Assembly (NCBI GenBank): GCA_041753075.1
Contig: JBGSVE010000058.1
Span: forward strand, 1-64,000
From: UBA6163 sp041753075
GTDB taxonomy: Bacteria; Planctomycetota; Planctomycetia; Pirellulales; Pirellulaceae
Length of the DNA stretch: 64,000 nt
Direction of reading: 5' to 3'
A program made the translations under genes and the position numbers. Below are positions 41,936-50,678 of the stretch, piece by piece. Within the stretch, counting starts at the first letter, position 1, and each line of letters opens with the position of its first letter. The notes under the pieces are model-generated. The model was given only the letters and a program-made list of their open reading frames with translations, was not told the DNA's origin and did not search any database.

Positions 41936-42760
41936 TCAAGGACTGCTGTGCTGTTGAAAAAACTTGACGATCAATTGGGATGTCTCCGGCAAAAACTTGT
42001 GTTCGCCGTGATGGATCAGCGAAACGAATGGGGTTCCCGCCGGCGAGCGATACTCGCGGCCCACTACTTCACCCTCGCTTGCCCAGGGCACTGACGATTT
42101 TTCGCAGCCGTTGATGTCACGAACAATTTGCATGGCCACTTGTTGCCACGAGTACTTGACTAAGGGGTCATTATCGCCAGCAACATGTAGCGCCGGTTTT
42201 GGTTTCAAATCACGATAGCCGCGATTCGAAGCCGCCGAAGCCGAGGGTGCTACGGCCGCGAACACGTCACCACGTTGGCCCCAGAGCAGATAAGTAAATC
42301 CGCCGCCGTTGGAATGACCCGTGGCATAAATTCGACTCGCGTCGACCTTGTATTCCTTCTTCAACGTAGCGAGCACCGCGTCAAAAAACTTCAAGTCGCG
42401 GTCGCCTTGGTCACCGGCAGTCGATTGCCAGCCCGTCTTTTTGCCGTCGGGATCGGTGAGCCGTCCCGGCGTGTTGAGCCCTTGCATGTAGACAACAATT
42501 GCTTCGGGCCAATGGTCTTGGAATCCAAACGATCGGGCGGCGTGTTTAGCGGTCCCGCCATGTCCGTGAAACGCGAATATCACCGGCGAATCGGATTGCT
42601 TCGCGACCTCGGGAGCCATGATGATTGCTTGGCGAGTTTCATCAGCAACCTGCCATTGACGCGTTAATGCCGCCGTTTCGGCATGGACGTTAAATGCGAA
42701 GCTTGCGATCAACAAGGTGCATAAGATGAACATCTTCGGAGTCATTTTAAAGATTCTCAC
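41936..42760 (-). CDS. Secreted PHB depolymerase/esterase-like alpha/beta-hydrolase, second copy
   Basis: 274 aa, GTG start overlapping the previous stop (GTGA). Signal peptide (FILCTLLIASFAFNVHAE), IFAFHGHGGTAKHAARS, GWQSTAGDQGDRDLKFFD and the nucleophile elbow IYATGHSNGGGFTYLLWGQR; late His in IHHGEHKFLPET. It is clearly a paralogue of the protein at 7950-8723 (same GWQ-TAGDQ-DRDL, FTYLLW and H-EHKF/RAHKF landmarks). Sits in an operon with the redoxin fusion and S9 peptidase. Substrate unknown. Confidence 0.82.
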   Translation of the reverse strand: MRIFKMTPKMFILCTLLIASFAFNVHAETAALTRQWQVADETRQAIIMAPEVAKQSDSPVIFAFHGHGGTAKHAARSFGFQDHWPEAIVVYMQGLNTPGRLTDPDGKKTGWQSTAGDQGDRDLKFFDAVLATLKKEYKVDASRIYATGHSNGGGFTYLLWGQRGDVFAAVAPSASAASNRGYRDLKPKPALHVAGDNDPLVKYSWQQVAMQIVRDINGCEKSSVPWASEGEVVGREYRSPAGTPFVSLIHHGEHKFLPETSQLIVKFFQQHSSP

Positions 42761-44829
42761 TGCTTGCGTTTTGACAAGATCTGCTTGAGTCGTTCGGCTT
42801 CGTCGGCGGAGATCGCACCATCATGGTTTATATCAAGGCGCAGCAATTGCGTTTTCAATTGCGCGGGCAACTCGTCGCCGGTCAGTTTGCCATCGTGGTC
42901 TTTATCGAGATTGCGAAAGTAGGCTTCGACATTCTTTCCCGATCCGAGATTGCGCAATGCTTCGATCGCCGGTGCACTGGCAAACCGCCCGAGCTTGCCG
43001 TCTTTCATGTGGTATTCGACGTAGCCGATCATCATTTCGTCATACGTTTGCTGGCCCCATGGCACGGTGCGCGAGGGATCGGGATTCGCCGGATTATTCT
43101 TGCTGTTGTCGTACCAGGCGGTGGCCGTGATTTTCGTGCCCGCAGGCAGCTCCAGCGGCTCAGCCAATCGATACGACAATTGCCAATTGAAATCATAACG
43201 CGGGATTTCAAGCAGGTTTAATGACTTGCCGTCGGGCAACATGGCGTCGTACTGAAACGCCTTGCCGCGCAGGTGCATGTGTGGGAAGAACGCCAGTACC
43301 GTCGCGTCACGCGGCAACGTAACCGACGCTGTCACTTGATGGTTTTCAGCATGCGGAGGTATCGACAATCGCGGTTGGGCAATACCGGCGACGCTCACCA
43401 GTCGCTCAGGTGCATCCTCTGTAAACTGGAATCCAATCTTGGTTTGATCCGTGGTCGCGGTCCCGTTGGGCGTGTAATGAAGTTGAAACTTCAATCGCGA
43501 TCCGGCGGGGATCAGCTTGCCGAAACCGTCATTAAAGACCAATGCATCGTAGCCCGGCGCGTAGGCCGCGAAAAAACCGTCGGCTTCGTCATCACCGGCG
43601 CGCCGATCACGCCCCGAGTCGCTGTCTTTTGCCGGGGGCAATACGAACACCAAACAATGGTGAACCACGTCGCGCGCCGTCGGTGTGACCTCGACGGCCT
43701 TGATGTAACGATCTGCGGTGAAGCCGGTTTCGATCGTGACGTTCTGGTAGGCCATGGTGCCGCTGGCCTTGACCGCGATCGGTTTTGGCAACTGTAGCAC
43801 CAAGTCGGGCTCGCCGATTTGCCAACCTTCAACAAACTTCGTTGCCACGGGAGCATCCTTGGGATCACCCTCCCGCTTGTCGCCGTCAAGCCAATGCAGC
43901 AGCGCCGTGCGATCCAGTTCGCTGAGCGACGTGTCATTGATAAAGTCGCTCGCATGGCCATCCGCTGGCTTGGCCGCAAACCACGGCGGCATGATCCGGT
44001 TGTCGATCACTCGGCGAATGGCACCGCTTTGGGAAACGAGATCGTCATATTGTTCGAGTGCAAAGGGCGCGACGCCGCCTTCACGATGGCACTTTACGCA
44101 GTGGGCTTGGACGATGCGCGAGATTCGGTTGTGATAGGTCTCGTCGCTCTTGGCCAAGTCAGTCGCGCTCGATGAGCGAAGATCCAATGGACAACCGGCC
44201 GCTTCGGTCGCTCCGACTAGGGGTCCCTTCCCATCAAGCACGGTCTCGATGGCATCGATTAAATAGTTGCTGCGTGGTGCATCAATGGTGTAGCCAAAAC
44301 CATACTGGTCATCGACTGCCCCGCGGTAAACCAGCGTCCGTTTCGCATCCAGCACAAAAACATCCGTGGTATGGGTGGCTCCGAGTGCCTTGGCGATTTT
44401 GTTTTCTTGATCGCGAACGTAAGGTCCCTCAAGATGGTTCGACGAGATCGCCGCGCGGATTGATTCGACCGAATCACTTGCCGTTGGATTGACATAAAGA
44501 AACGCCACGTTTCGGCTGCTGAACTGGTCTTCGATCGCGGCCAACGTCGGCGTGTATTTCTTGCAAATCGGGCAGCTCGTGTTGGTGAATGCAATCACGA
44601 CCGCCGAATGATTTCTGTAATCGCTCAGTTTCATCGATTGGCCGTCGATGTCGCTGAGTGAGAGTTCCGCAATCATTTGACCGACGCCGTGCTGGCCCGG
44701 AACAATCCGCATAGGACCTTGGCGAAGCGATGCCAGACCTGATTCGGCGGTGGCGATTATCGGCACGGTAACGACGAACAAGCACGCAACCGCGAATAAA
44801 TTCATTCGATTTTTTCCCGTCGTTTTCAT
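42757..44829 (-). CDS. Redoxin-cytochrome c-copper monooxygenase-like-EF-hand fusion protein
   Basis: About 690 aa. Signal peptide (1-29), an AhpC/TSA or thioredoxin-like domain with SCPIC (~87-90), a c-type haem site CVKCHR (~245-249) in a short cytochrome domain (MPPWFA with possible Met ligand, ~281), then a PHM/DBM-like copper type II domain (~350-615) with HH (~391), LHYTP (~452), HMHLRG (~518) and DEMMIG (~599-602). Two EF-hands end the protein (DKDHDGKLTGDE, DINHDGAISADE). Together these give a secreted redox enzyme with haem and copper sites. It lies directly downstream of the RegBA genes. Confidence 0.8.
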   Translation of the reverse strand: MKTTGKNRMNLFAVACLFVVTVPIIATAESGLASLRQGPMRIVPGQHGVGQMIAELSLSDIDGQSMKLSDYRNHSAVVIAFTNTSCPICKKYTPTLAAIEDQFSSRNVAFLYVNPTASDSVESIRAAISSNHLEGPYVRDQENKIAKALGATHTTDVFVLDAKRTLVYRGAVDDQYGFGYTIDAPRSNYLIDAIETVLDGKGPLVGATEAAGCPLDLRSSSATDLAKSDETYHNRISRIVQAHCVKCHREGGVAPFALEQYDDLVSQSGAIRRVIDNRIMPPWFAAKPADGHASDFINDTSLSELDRTALLHWLDGDKREGDPKDAPVATKFVEGWQIGEPDLVLQLPKPIAVKASGTMAYQNVTIETGFTADRYIKAVEVTPTARDVVHHCLVFVLPPAKDSDSGRDRRAGDDEADGFFAAYAPGYDALVFNDGFGKLIPAGSRLKFQLHYTPNGTATTDQTKIGFQFTEDAPERLVSVAGIAQPRLSIPPHAENHQVTASVTLPRDATVLAFFPHMHLRGKAFQYDAMLPDGKSLNLLEIPRYDFNWQLSYRLAEPLELPAGTKITATAWYDNSKNNPANPDPSRTVPWGQQTYDEMMIGYVEYHMKDGKLGRFASAPAIEALRNLGSGKNVEAYFRNLDKDHDGKLTGDELPAQLKTQLLRLDINHDGAISADEAERLKQILSKRKQ

Positions 44830-44879
44830 CAATCGATTCCCTTAAAAACATGTTTCAAAAAGGGGTGCCTGTGAATTGT

Positions 44880-45503
44880 TTAATCAACGATTTGTGTTTC
44901 GACGATCGGCATTGGCGGGTCTTCGGGTGCCCGCTTGCGGAGTTTTCGCTGCAAACTGCGACGATGAATACCTAGTCGTCTGGCCGCTTCGCTGATGTTG
45001 CCACCACAATCGGCCAGCACGCGGTGGATGTGTTCCCATTCGGTTCGCGCCAATGATGGAGCCGGAAACTCGACGACCGAATGTAGCGTGCTAGGCGCGT
45101 CGCCGCGAATGAATTGGCAAAGTATGTCGTCGGCGTCGGCCGGCTTGCTGAGAAAATTAACCGCTCCCATTCGCACCGCGTCGATCGACGCCGGGATACT
45201 GCCAAAACCGCTGAGCATAATGATTCGCGTTTCGGGGCGGATCTGCAGCAATCTGCCAAGCAACTCCAAGCCGCTGCGCCCGGGCATTCGCAGGTCCAGT
45301 ACCGCCAACTCGGTCGGGCGGCGCGAAAAGACATCGACTGCCTCGTCAAAGTTTGCCGCCGTCTCAACGCGAAACCCACGTTGCTCGAACGCGATGGATA
45401 ATCGATCGCGCAGGATCGACGTATCGTCGACGACCAAAATGCTCTCGGCACCCACCGCATGACAATCGTAGACCACCGAATTTCCCTGGCTTGCACTATT
45501 CAT
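44880..45503 (-). CDS. regA: Response regulator, RegA/PrrA/ActR type
   Basis: 207 aa. Receiver domain: ILVVDDTSILRDRLSIAF (acidic pair), phospho-acceptor in AVLDLRMPGRSGLEL, Thr/Ser-Lys in FLSKPADADD. The output is a Fis-type HTH, LADCGGNISEAARRLGIHRR then SLQRKLRKRAPE, the signature of RegA-family redox regulators (NxSExARRLxxHRRxLQR). Controls energy and redox genes in proteobacteria. It follows the regB gene by 39 bp; a long N-terminal extension (~18 residues) precedes the receiver. Confidence 0.9.
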   Translation of the reverse strand: MNSASQGNSVVYDCHAVGAESILVVDDTSILRDRLSIAFEQRGFRVETAANFDEAVDVFSRRPTELAVLDLRMPGRSGLELLGRLLQIRPETRIIMLSGFGSIPASIDAVRMGAVNFLSKPADADDILCQFIRGDAPSTLHSVVEFPAPSLARTEWEHIHRVLADCGGNISEAARRLGIHRRSLQRKLRKRAPEDPPMPIVETQIVD

Positions 45504-45542
45504 ATCGCAGTTCCCTTAAACACAATTCAAATGATCTTCTAT

Positions 45543-46880
45543 TCAAACCGGATCGCCGGTCAATTGACAGGGCAAAATGACGATTGCCGCCGTGCCGACC
45601 CCCGGTGTGCTTTGAAAATCGAGTCTACCACCGAGTCGCGACACCACGCTGCGAGTCAGAAACAACCCCAACCCCATGCCGCGCCCCGGTTCCTTGGTGG
45701 TAAAGAATGGCTCACCGGCACGTCCCAGTTCATCGCTGGTCATACCGCGACCGGCATCTTGTATGCGAACTTCGAGCGACCGATCCGCCAAACGCGTATC
45801 GATCATGACGCGGCCCGACGCACCGCTGGCATCTAGTCCATTGTGAATCAAATTCCGGATCGCTTGGGCGACCGCTTCCTGTGGCAACCACAGCGGTTGC
45901 AACTCGACATGGTCGGGCCCATCGGTCACGTCAACTCGCTCGGGATCGCGCACGCCTTCGAGCGCACAATCGATCAATTCGCCAACCGTTGTATGGTGCC
46001 AATGATCGATCATCGAATCGCCCGCCGCACCACGCATGCGGCGAAGAATTTGCTTGCACATTTCGAGTTGGTGATCGATCAATCGCAAGTCTTCACGCAC
46101 CGAGTCGGGCGTCTCGCATTCTTTCAAATGGCGATCGAGCTCGCGCGCGATCACATCAATCGTTGACAGCGGTGTGGCCAATTCATGCGCCGCACCGGCG
46201 GCCAGCGTCGTCAGACCTTCAAGCCGCAGTGCCTGGGCGTGACGGGCCTGCGTTTCGCGCAGCTCGCGCTCGCTACGAGTCAACTCGGCGGCGGTCCGCG
46301 TCACAAAGTGCGTCACCACAATGCTGCAGGTTAAATACGCGACGAAACGCACAAACGAATACAACGACAAGCCAGCACGCTCGCCGACCTTGCCAAGTCC
46401 TTCCAACGGTAACGACTCCAGAATCAACAACCCACAGCCCACAATCGCCATCGCCGTCAAAACCCACGCCCAGCGCGGTCTCAGGATCACGCCGCCGACG
46501 GCTAAGTTGACGAAGTAAAATAGACTGAATGGATTGTTGATACCGCCACTGAGAAACAGCATCGCCGTGAGCGTCACAATGTCGACCATCATCAGCGTGG
46601 TCGCGATCTTATCGGCTTGAGCGATCTTAGCGTGATCGGATTCGGCGGGCTGACGCGAGCGAGACGAACGCAGCAGCCAGATTCCGTAAGCACCGTTGGT
46701 AATTGCCGTAACGGATATTAACCCCAGCAGCGGGACGTAGGGCAAATCGATGTTCGCGCCGTATTCCGCAACCGCAACGGTGACCAGTTGGCCAAAAACG
46801 GCGAACCAGCGAAGTCGCAATAACCAAGCGCTGGTGCCAAGGTGGGCGGGAGCAATGAAGGGCAGCGAATAGGGGTTCAT
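45543..46880 (-). CDS. regB: Sensor histidine kinase, RegB/PrrB type
   Basis: 445 aa. Six hydrophobic segments in the first ~200 residues include the quinone-binding heptapeptide GGINNPF (112-118), diagnostic of RegB/PrrB/ActS. The H-box LAAGAAHELATPLSTI holds the phospho-acceptor His (~232); the ATPase has NLIHNGLDA, DAGRGMTSDELG and EPGRGMGLGLFL. A Cys at ~275 (QLEMCKQILRRM) aligns with the redox Cys of RegB. Paired with regA and 9 bp downstream of a UVR-motif gene. Confidence 0.92.
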   Translation of the reverse strand: MNPYSLPFIAPAHLGTSAWLLRLRWFAVFGQLVTVAVAEYGANIDLPYVPLLGLISVTAITNGAYGIWLLRSSRSRQPAESDHAKIAQADKIATTLMMVDIVTLTAMLFLSGGINNPFSLFYFVNLAVGGVILRPRWAWVLTAMAIVGCGLLILESLPLEGLGKVGERAGLSLYSFVRFVAYLTCSIVVTHFVTRTAAELTRSERELRETQARHAQALRLEGLTTLAAGAAHELATPLSTIDVIARELDRHLKECETPDSVREDLRLIDHQLEMCKQILRRMRGAAGDSMIDHWHHTTVGELIDCALEGVRDPERVDVTDGPDHVELQPLWLPQEAVAQAIRNLIHNGLDASGASGRVMIDTRLADRSLEVRIQDAGRGMTSDELGRAGEPFFTTKEPGRGMGLGLFLTRSVVSRLGGRLDFQSTPGVGTAAIVILPCQLTGDPV

Positions 46881-46889
46881 CCACGCATT

Positions 46890-47624
46890 CTATCGTTGGC
46901 CGCGTTTGGCAAGCTCATCTCGCAACTCGGCGGCAAGTTCGTACCGTTCCTGGGCCACCGCATCGTGCAGTCGCTCCATCAACGTTTGGCCAACTTCGTA
47001 TTCATTGCGCAGGCTTTCCCGCAACTCCACCAACCGTACCACCAACTCATCTTCGTCAAAGTGCTCGTCGGCTTCATGCTTAATAAAAAACTGTCGAATC
47101 GTCTCCAGGCCTTCGTTGATCGCTTGGACCGCTTCCTCGGCACCGCTATCGTCCAATTGTGCGAGGGCCTCAGCCTGCGTGCGATGGAACAAGACAAACG
47201 GACGGTACTGCTCATGCGATCCAGTCCATTCTTCGTCATCGCACATCACATCGGACACGTCCATCAATCGCAACGTGTGATCGGCGTCCATGACGGCACG
47301 TTGGTAATATTGCAACCGCAACCAGCAGATCCGGCGATGGTAGAATTGCATGAATTCGCGATCGACCTCGCCGCATTCGCCCTCATCAAGCTTTCGCTCC
47401 GGTTCGGTCAAACGCAGCGTTTGCAGGTAGTCGAGATAGGTCTCGCAGCCGTTGGGTTGGGCCCCGTCGGGTCGGCCAGTCGTTTCCATTTGCAAGATCC
47501 CCATGTCCACTCGCATCTGGATGATGTCGCGCCCATCGCGCCCTTTCACCAAGCGAGAATTCAACGTGTTGGGATCAAAAACCCACTGGGACAGCAAGTG
47601 GTCAAGATGCTGGGGTCGCTTCAT
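46890..47624 (-). CDS. UVR-motif protein (UvrB/UvrC motif-containing)
   Basis: 244 aa. No catalytic core of UvrB or UvrC is present. The C-terminal ~35 residues, LMERLHDAVAQERYELAAEL then RDELAKR, are a UVR motif as found in UvrB, UvrC, ClpC adaptors and McsA. The N-terminal part has WVFDPNTLNSRLVKGRDGRDII and a helical, acidic middle (EHFDEDELVVRLVEL); four or so Cys are scattered (C60, CE, CW, MC). Function unknown; possible adaptor. It begins just upstream of regB and is likely co-transcribed. Confidence 0.78.
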   Translation of the reverse strand: MKRPQHLDHLLSQWVFDPNTLNSRLVKGRDGRDIIQMRVDMGILQMETTGRPDGAQPNGCETYLDYLQTLRLTEPERKLDEGECGEVDREFMQFYHRRICWLRLQYYQRAVMDADHTLRLMDVSDVMCDDEEWTGSHEQYRPFVLFHRTQAEALAQLDDSGAEEAVQAINEGLETIRQFFIKHEADEHFDEDELVVRLVELRESLRNEYEVGQTLMERLHDAVAQERYELAAELRDELAKRGQR

Positions 47625-47730
47625 GGCTCAGTAAAATGAATTTGCGAAATAGCGGTAGTCATTGGTCAGTCAAACGTCGAACTCGCACAGTATAACCGGC
47701 GAATCCAGGACGAGAAGCTTTCCCACCCTG

Positions 47731-48156
47731 TCAATCAGCCGACGGATCACGACGGGAATCTTTTTTTTGTGCCAGCTTGCGTTTGTCGTCGACGCGGCGT
47801 CGTTGGCTGGCCTTGGACGGAGCCGTCTTTTTACGGATTGTCGGTGGAGTGGCACATGTCAATAGCATTTCGACCAACCGTGCGCGACAATCACCGAGAT
47901 TGCGTGGTTGGTCACGATAGCGATCACTATGAATGACCAGCTCCCCTTCACGGTTGATACGGTTACTCAATTGCGCACAAAGACGGTTCTTCCAGCCTGG
48001 GGGCAGCAGCGGTTGCTCGCTCACCTGCCAACGAAGCGTTACCCTACTGTTGACCTTGTTAACGTTTTGGCCGCCCGGTCCACTGCTGCGCGAGAAGCTC
48101 GTTTGCAATTGTGACTCCGGGATCGTCAATCGATTGTTGACAAACAGGTCTTCCAT
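47731..48156 (-). CDS. arfB: Peptide-chain release factor-like ribosome rescue protein (ArfB/YaeJ)
   Basis: About 141 aa from ATG 48156; the longer ORF begins at 48192. The GGQ motif is present in RSSGPGGQNVNKVNSRVTL, followed by the compact release-factor domain and a strongly basic C-terminal tail (TIRKKTAPSKASQRRRVDD...KRKLAQKKDSRR) that in ArfB enters the mRNA channel of stalled ribosomes. No stop-codon recognition domain. Hydrolyses peptidyl-tRNA on stalled ribosomes. Divergent from the PQQ-like propeller gene at 48181. Confidence 0.92.
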   Translation of the reverse strand: MEDLFVNNRLTIPESQLQTSFSRSSGPGGQNVNKVNSRVTLRWQVSEQPLLPPGWKNRLCAQLSNRINREGELVIHSDRYRDQPRNLGDCRARLVEMLLTCATPPTIRKKTAPSKASQRRRVDDKRKLAQKKDSRRDPSAD

Positions 48157-48180
48157 CGTGCAGCACCAAGTGGACGAAAA

Positions 48181-49569
48181 ATGAAACGCCAACCATTTTC
48201 TCAGCCGATCATAACCGGATACGTTGTTCTGGGTATTGTCCTTGCGGTCTCGCTTGATATGGCCGCTAACGAGCCATCACTCGGGTCGAGACATCGCGGC
48301 GAAGATTGGCCTCGATTTCTTGGCACATCGTTTGAAGGCAAGTCAAATGAAACAGGAATACGCACCGATTGGAGCGATAGCAAGCTTCCGGCGCTGTGGT
48401 CGATCGAAGTCGGCACCAGCTACGGCATCGGCAGCGTTGCCGCAGGTCGGTATTTTCAACACGAGCGCATCGGCAATGTCGAACGCCTGCGCGCCATCCA
48501 CGCCGAGACTGGCGAAGCGCTGTGGTCCAGTGACCAGAGTGTCGATTACGCCGATATGTACGGCTACAACAACGGACCGCGCGGTACACCGGCAATCGAT
48601 GGTGACGACGTTTTCACGCTTGGCGTCGCGGGTCAATTGACTTGTACCAATGCGATCGACGGCCATGCTAAATGGACCGTCAATACGAATGCAATGTTCG
48701 GGGTGGTCCAAAATTTCTTTGGCGTCGGCAGTTCGCCGCTCGTGGTGGGCGACAAGGTGATTGTGATGGTCGGTGGCAGTCCACCGGAAGACGCAAACAT
48801 TGCCCCCGGACGACTCGACCGTGTTTCGGCCAACGGGTCAGCGTTGGTCGCGTTTGATCGTGGAAGCGGCAAAAAAATCTGGCAAGCCGGCAACGACCTC
48901 GCCAGCTACAGCAGTCCGCGAACGATGATGATCGATGGCACCGAAATCGTGATTGTGCTGGCCCGTGAAGGGCTGGTCGCCGTTGACCCCAATGACGGTA
49001 CCACGCTTTGGAATTATCCCCACCGCGCCGCGGTTTTGGAAAGTGTCAACGGCATGGTCCCTGTGGTCAGCGGCACTCGCGTCTTTATCAGCGATTGTTA
49101 CGAACTGGGTTCGGTACTGCTCGAAGTCGATCGCAATGGCTACAAGGAACTTTGGAAAGACCCCGACAATCGCCGCGAACAAAACTTTCGCGGCCACTGG
49201 GCGACGCCGATCTTAATCGACAATTGGCTTTACGGCTGCAGTGGCCGCAACGAGCCGGACAGCGATCTTCGCTGCATCAATCTGCTCAACGGAAAACTCG
49301 CCTGGGCCGATCAACGTCGTTCGCGAGTCAGCATGATGTACGTTGACAATCACTTGATCGTGCTGGACGAGCAGGGATTGTTGCAGCTTATCCGCGTCAA
49401 TTCGACAAAACTTGATGTCGTTACCGAGATCGATTTGCATGAACCGGGCGACAAACGTCCGCCACTGGGTTCGCCGTACTGGGCCGCGCCGATCCTCAGC
49501 CACGGATTGCTGTACGTTCGCGGCAGCGAGCGGGTGCTGTGCCTGGAGCTGATTCCTGATGATAAGTAA
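48181..49569 (+). CDS. PQQ-like beta-propeller secreted protein
   Basis: 462 aa with an N-terminal hydrophobic leader (ITGYVVLGIVLAVSLDMA). The beta-propeller repeats are of the BamB/PQQ-like WD type: HRGEDWPRFLGTSFEGKSNE, VERLRAIHAETGEALWSSDQ, LVAFDRGSGKKIWQAGNDLA, LVAVDPNDGTTLWNYPHRAA. No enzymatic cysteine or Ca2+/PQQ ligand motif is evident, so a structural or binding role is as likely as dehydrogenase activity. First gene of the plus-strand group with the DUF1549/1501 proteins. Confidence 0.84.
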   Translation: MKRQPFSQPIITGYVVLGIVLAVSLDMAANEPSLGSRHRGEDWPRFLGTSFEGKSNETGIRTDWSDSKLPALWSIEVGTSYGIGSVAAGRYFQHERIGNVERLRAIHAETGEALWSSDQSVDYADMYGYNNGPRGTPAIDGDDVFTLGVAGQLTCTNAIDGHAKWTVNTNAMFGVVQNFFGVGSSPLVVGDKVIVMVGGSPPEDANIAPGRLDRVSANGSALVAFDRGSGKKIWQAGNDLASYSSPRTMMIDGTEIVIVLAREGLVAVDPNDGTTLWNYPHRAAVLESVNGMVPVVSGTRVFISDCYELGSVLLEVDRNGYKELWKDPDNRREQNFRGHWATPILIDNWLYGCSGRNEPDSDLRCINLLNGKLAWADQRRSRVSMMYVDNHLIVLDEQGLLQLIRVNSTKLDVVTEIDLHEPGDKRPPLGSPYWAAPILSHGLLYVRGSERVLCLELIPDDK

Positions 49570-49629
49570 GACTTGATCGCGGTATACTATGGCCTCGCTA
49601 ATTACTTACTCCTCGGTAACGGTACTCCC

Positions 49630-50676
49630 ATGACACCCCAATCCACGCGTCGCACTTGGCTTCGCTTTGTCACGGCCACCACCGCCGGACTGGTTTCGAC
49701 GTTGTCATCGCAACCGGCACAGGCGGCACGCGACGGCCGCTGGGACGAGGCGATCGAGAAGGGTCTTGCTTGGTTGCGTCGTAACCAATCATCGCGCGGC
49801 CAGTGGAACACCCAGGTTTATCCCACGGCGATGGCGGCGCTGGCCGGAACGGCGCTGGTCGCCAGCGGCTCGACGACGACGCAAGGCCCCTATGCTCGAC
49901 AAGTGGCCAGGGCCGCCGACTTCATCATCAGTAAAGGTCGCGACAACGGCTTGATCGGTGATCCACAAACCGATTCGCGTTACACTTACGGCCACGGCTT
50001 TGCGATGTTGTTTTTGTCGCAAGTTCTCGGCGAAGAAGGCTTGATCGATCGCCGCCACGAGCTGGTCGATGTGCTGACCAAGGCGGTCGAGTTCAGTGGC
50101 AATGCGCAGACCGCCGCCGGTGGTTGGGGCTACGTTTCGGCGCGCGAAGGCAATGATTTCGATGAAGGCTCAACGACAATCACGCAGGTCCAAGGCCTGC
50201 GCGGTTGTCGCAATGCCGGCATTCCTGTTCCCGGCGAAGTGATCGACAAAGCAAAAGAATACATCTACGAATGCAAAAATCCCGACGGCGGAATCAGTTA
50301 CAGCAGTCGCCAACGTGGCAGCAGTCGTCCGGCGATCACTGCGGCGGCGCTCTCGGCCCTTTACAACGCCGGTGATTATGACAGCGAACACGTTCCCGAG
50401 ATGTTGAAGTATTCCAAAGACAACCTGCACGACATCAGCGATGCCACGCGAGCTTTTGGACATTGGCATTACACCTATTTATACTACAGCCAAGTCGTGT
50501 ACCGCCAAGGCGATGAATTGTGGGTGCCTTTCCGTGACAAACTTTATGAGCGGATCATCGCTGACCAACGTAACGAAGGTTATTGGGAAGGCCAGATTCA
50601 CCCCGTTTATGTGACGGCGTGCAACTTGGTCATGTTGCAACTTGATCGTGGCTATTTGCCGATTTACCAACGTTAA
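49630..50676 (+). CDS. Prenyltransferase/squalene-oxidase-repeat protein, secreted (Tat-like)
   Basis: About 348 aa from ATG 49630, whose MTPQSTRRTWLRFVTATTAG looks like a twin-arginine leader ending SQPAQAA; the open frame starts at 49573. Repeats of alpha6/alpha6-toroid type: EKGLAWLRRNQSSRGQWNTQ, TAAGGWGYVSAREGNDFDEG, IYECKNPDGGISYSSRQRG. TATACT at 49583-49588 might be a -10 box, which also favours the later start. These repeats occur in planctomycete secreted proteins without cyclase activity (no DCTAE/DDTA motif is visible). Ends 2 bp before the DUF1549 gene. Confidence 0.82.
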   Translation: MTPQSTRRTWLRFVTATTAGLVSTLSSQPAQAARDGRWDEAIEKGLAWLRRNQSSRGQWNTQVYPTAMAALAGTALVASGSTTTQGPYARQVARAADFIISKGRDNGLIGDPQTDSRYTYGHGFAMLFLSQVLGEEGLIDRRHELVDVLTKAVEFSGNAQTAAGGWGYVSAREGNDFDEGSTTITQVQGLRGCRNAGIPVPGEVIDKAKEYIYECKNPDGGISYSSRQRGSSRPAITAAALSALYNAGDYDSEHVPEMLKYSKDNLHDISDATRAFGHWHYTYLYYSQVVYRQGDELWVPFRDKLYERIIADQRNEGYWEGQIHPVYVTACNLVMLQLDRGYLPIYQR

Positions 50677-50678
50677 GA

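Noticed and set aside
49583..49588. TATACT before the prenyltransferase-repeat gene as a full promoter
   Set aside because: No acceptable -35 hexamer at 16-18 nt upstream; kept only as weak support for the start at 49630.
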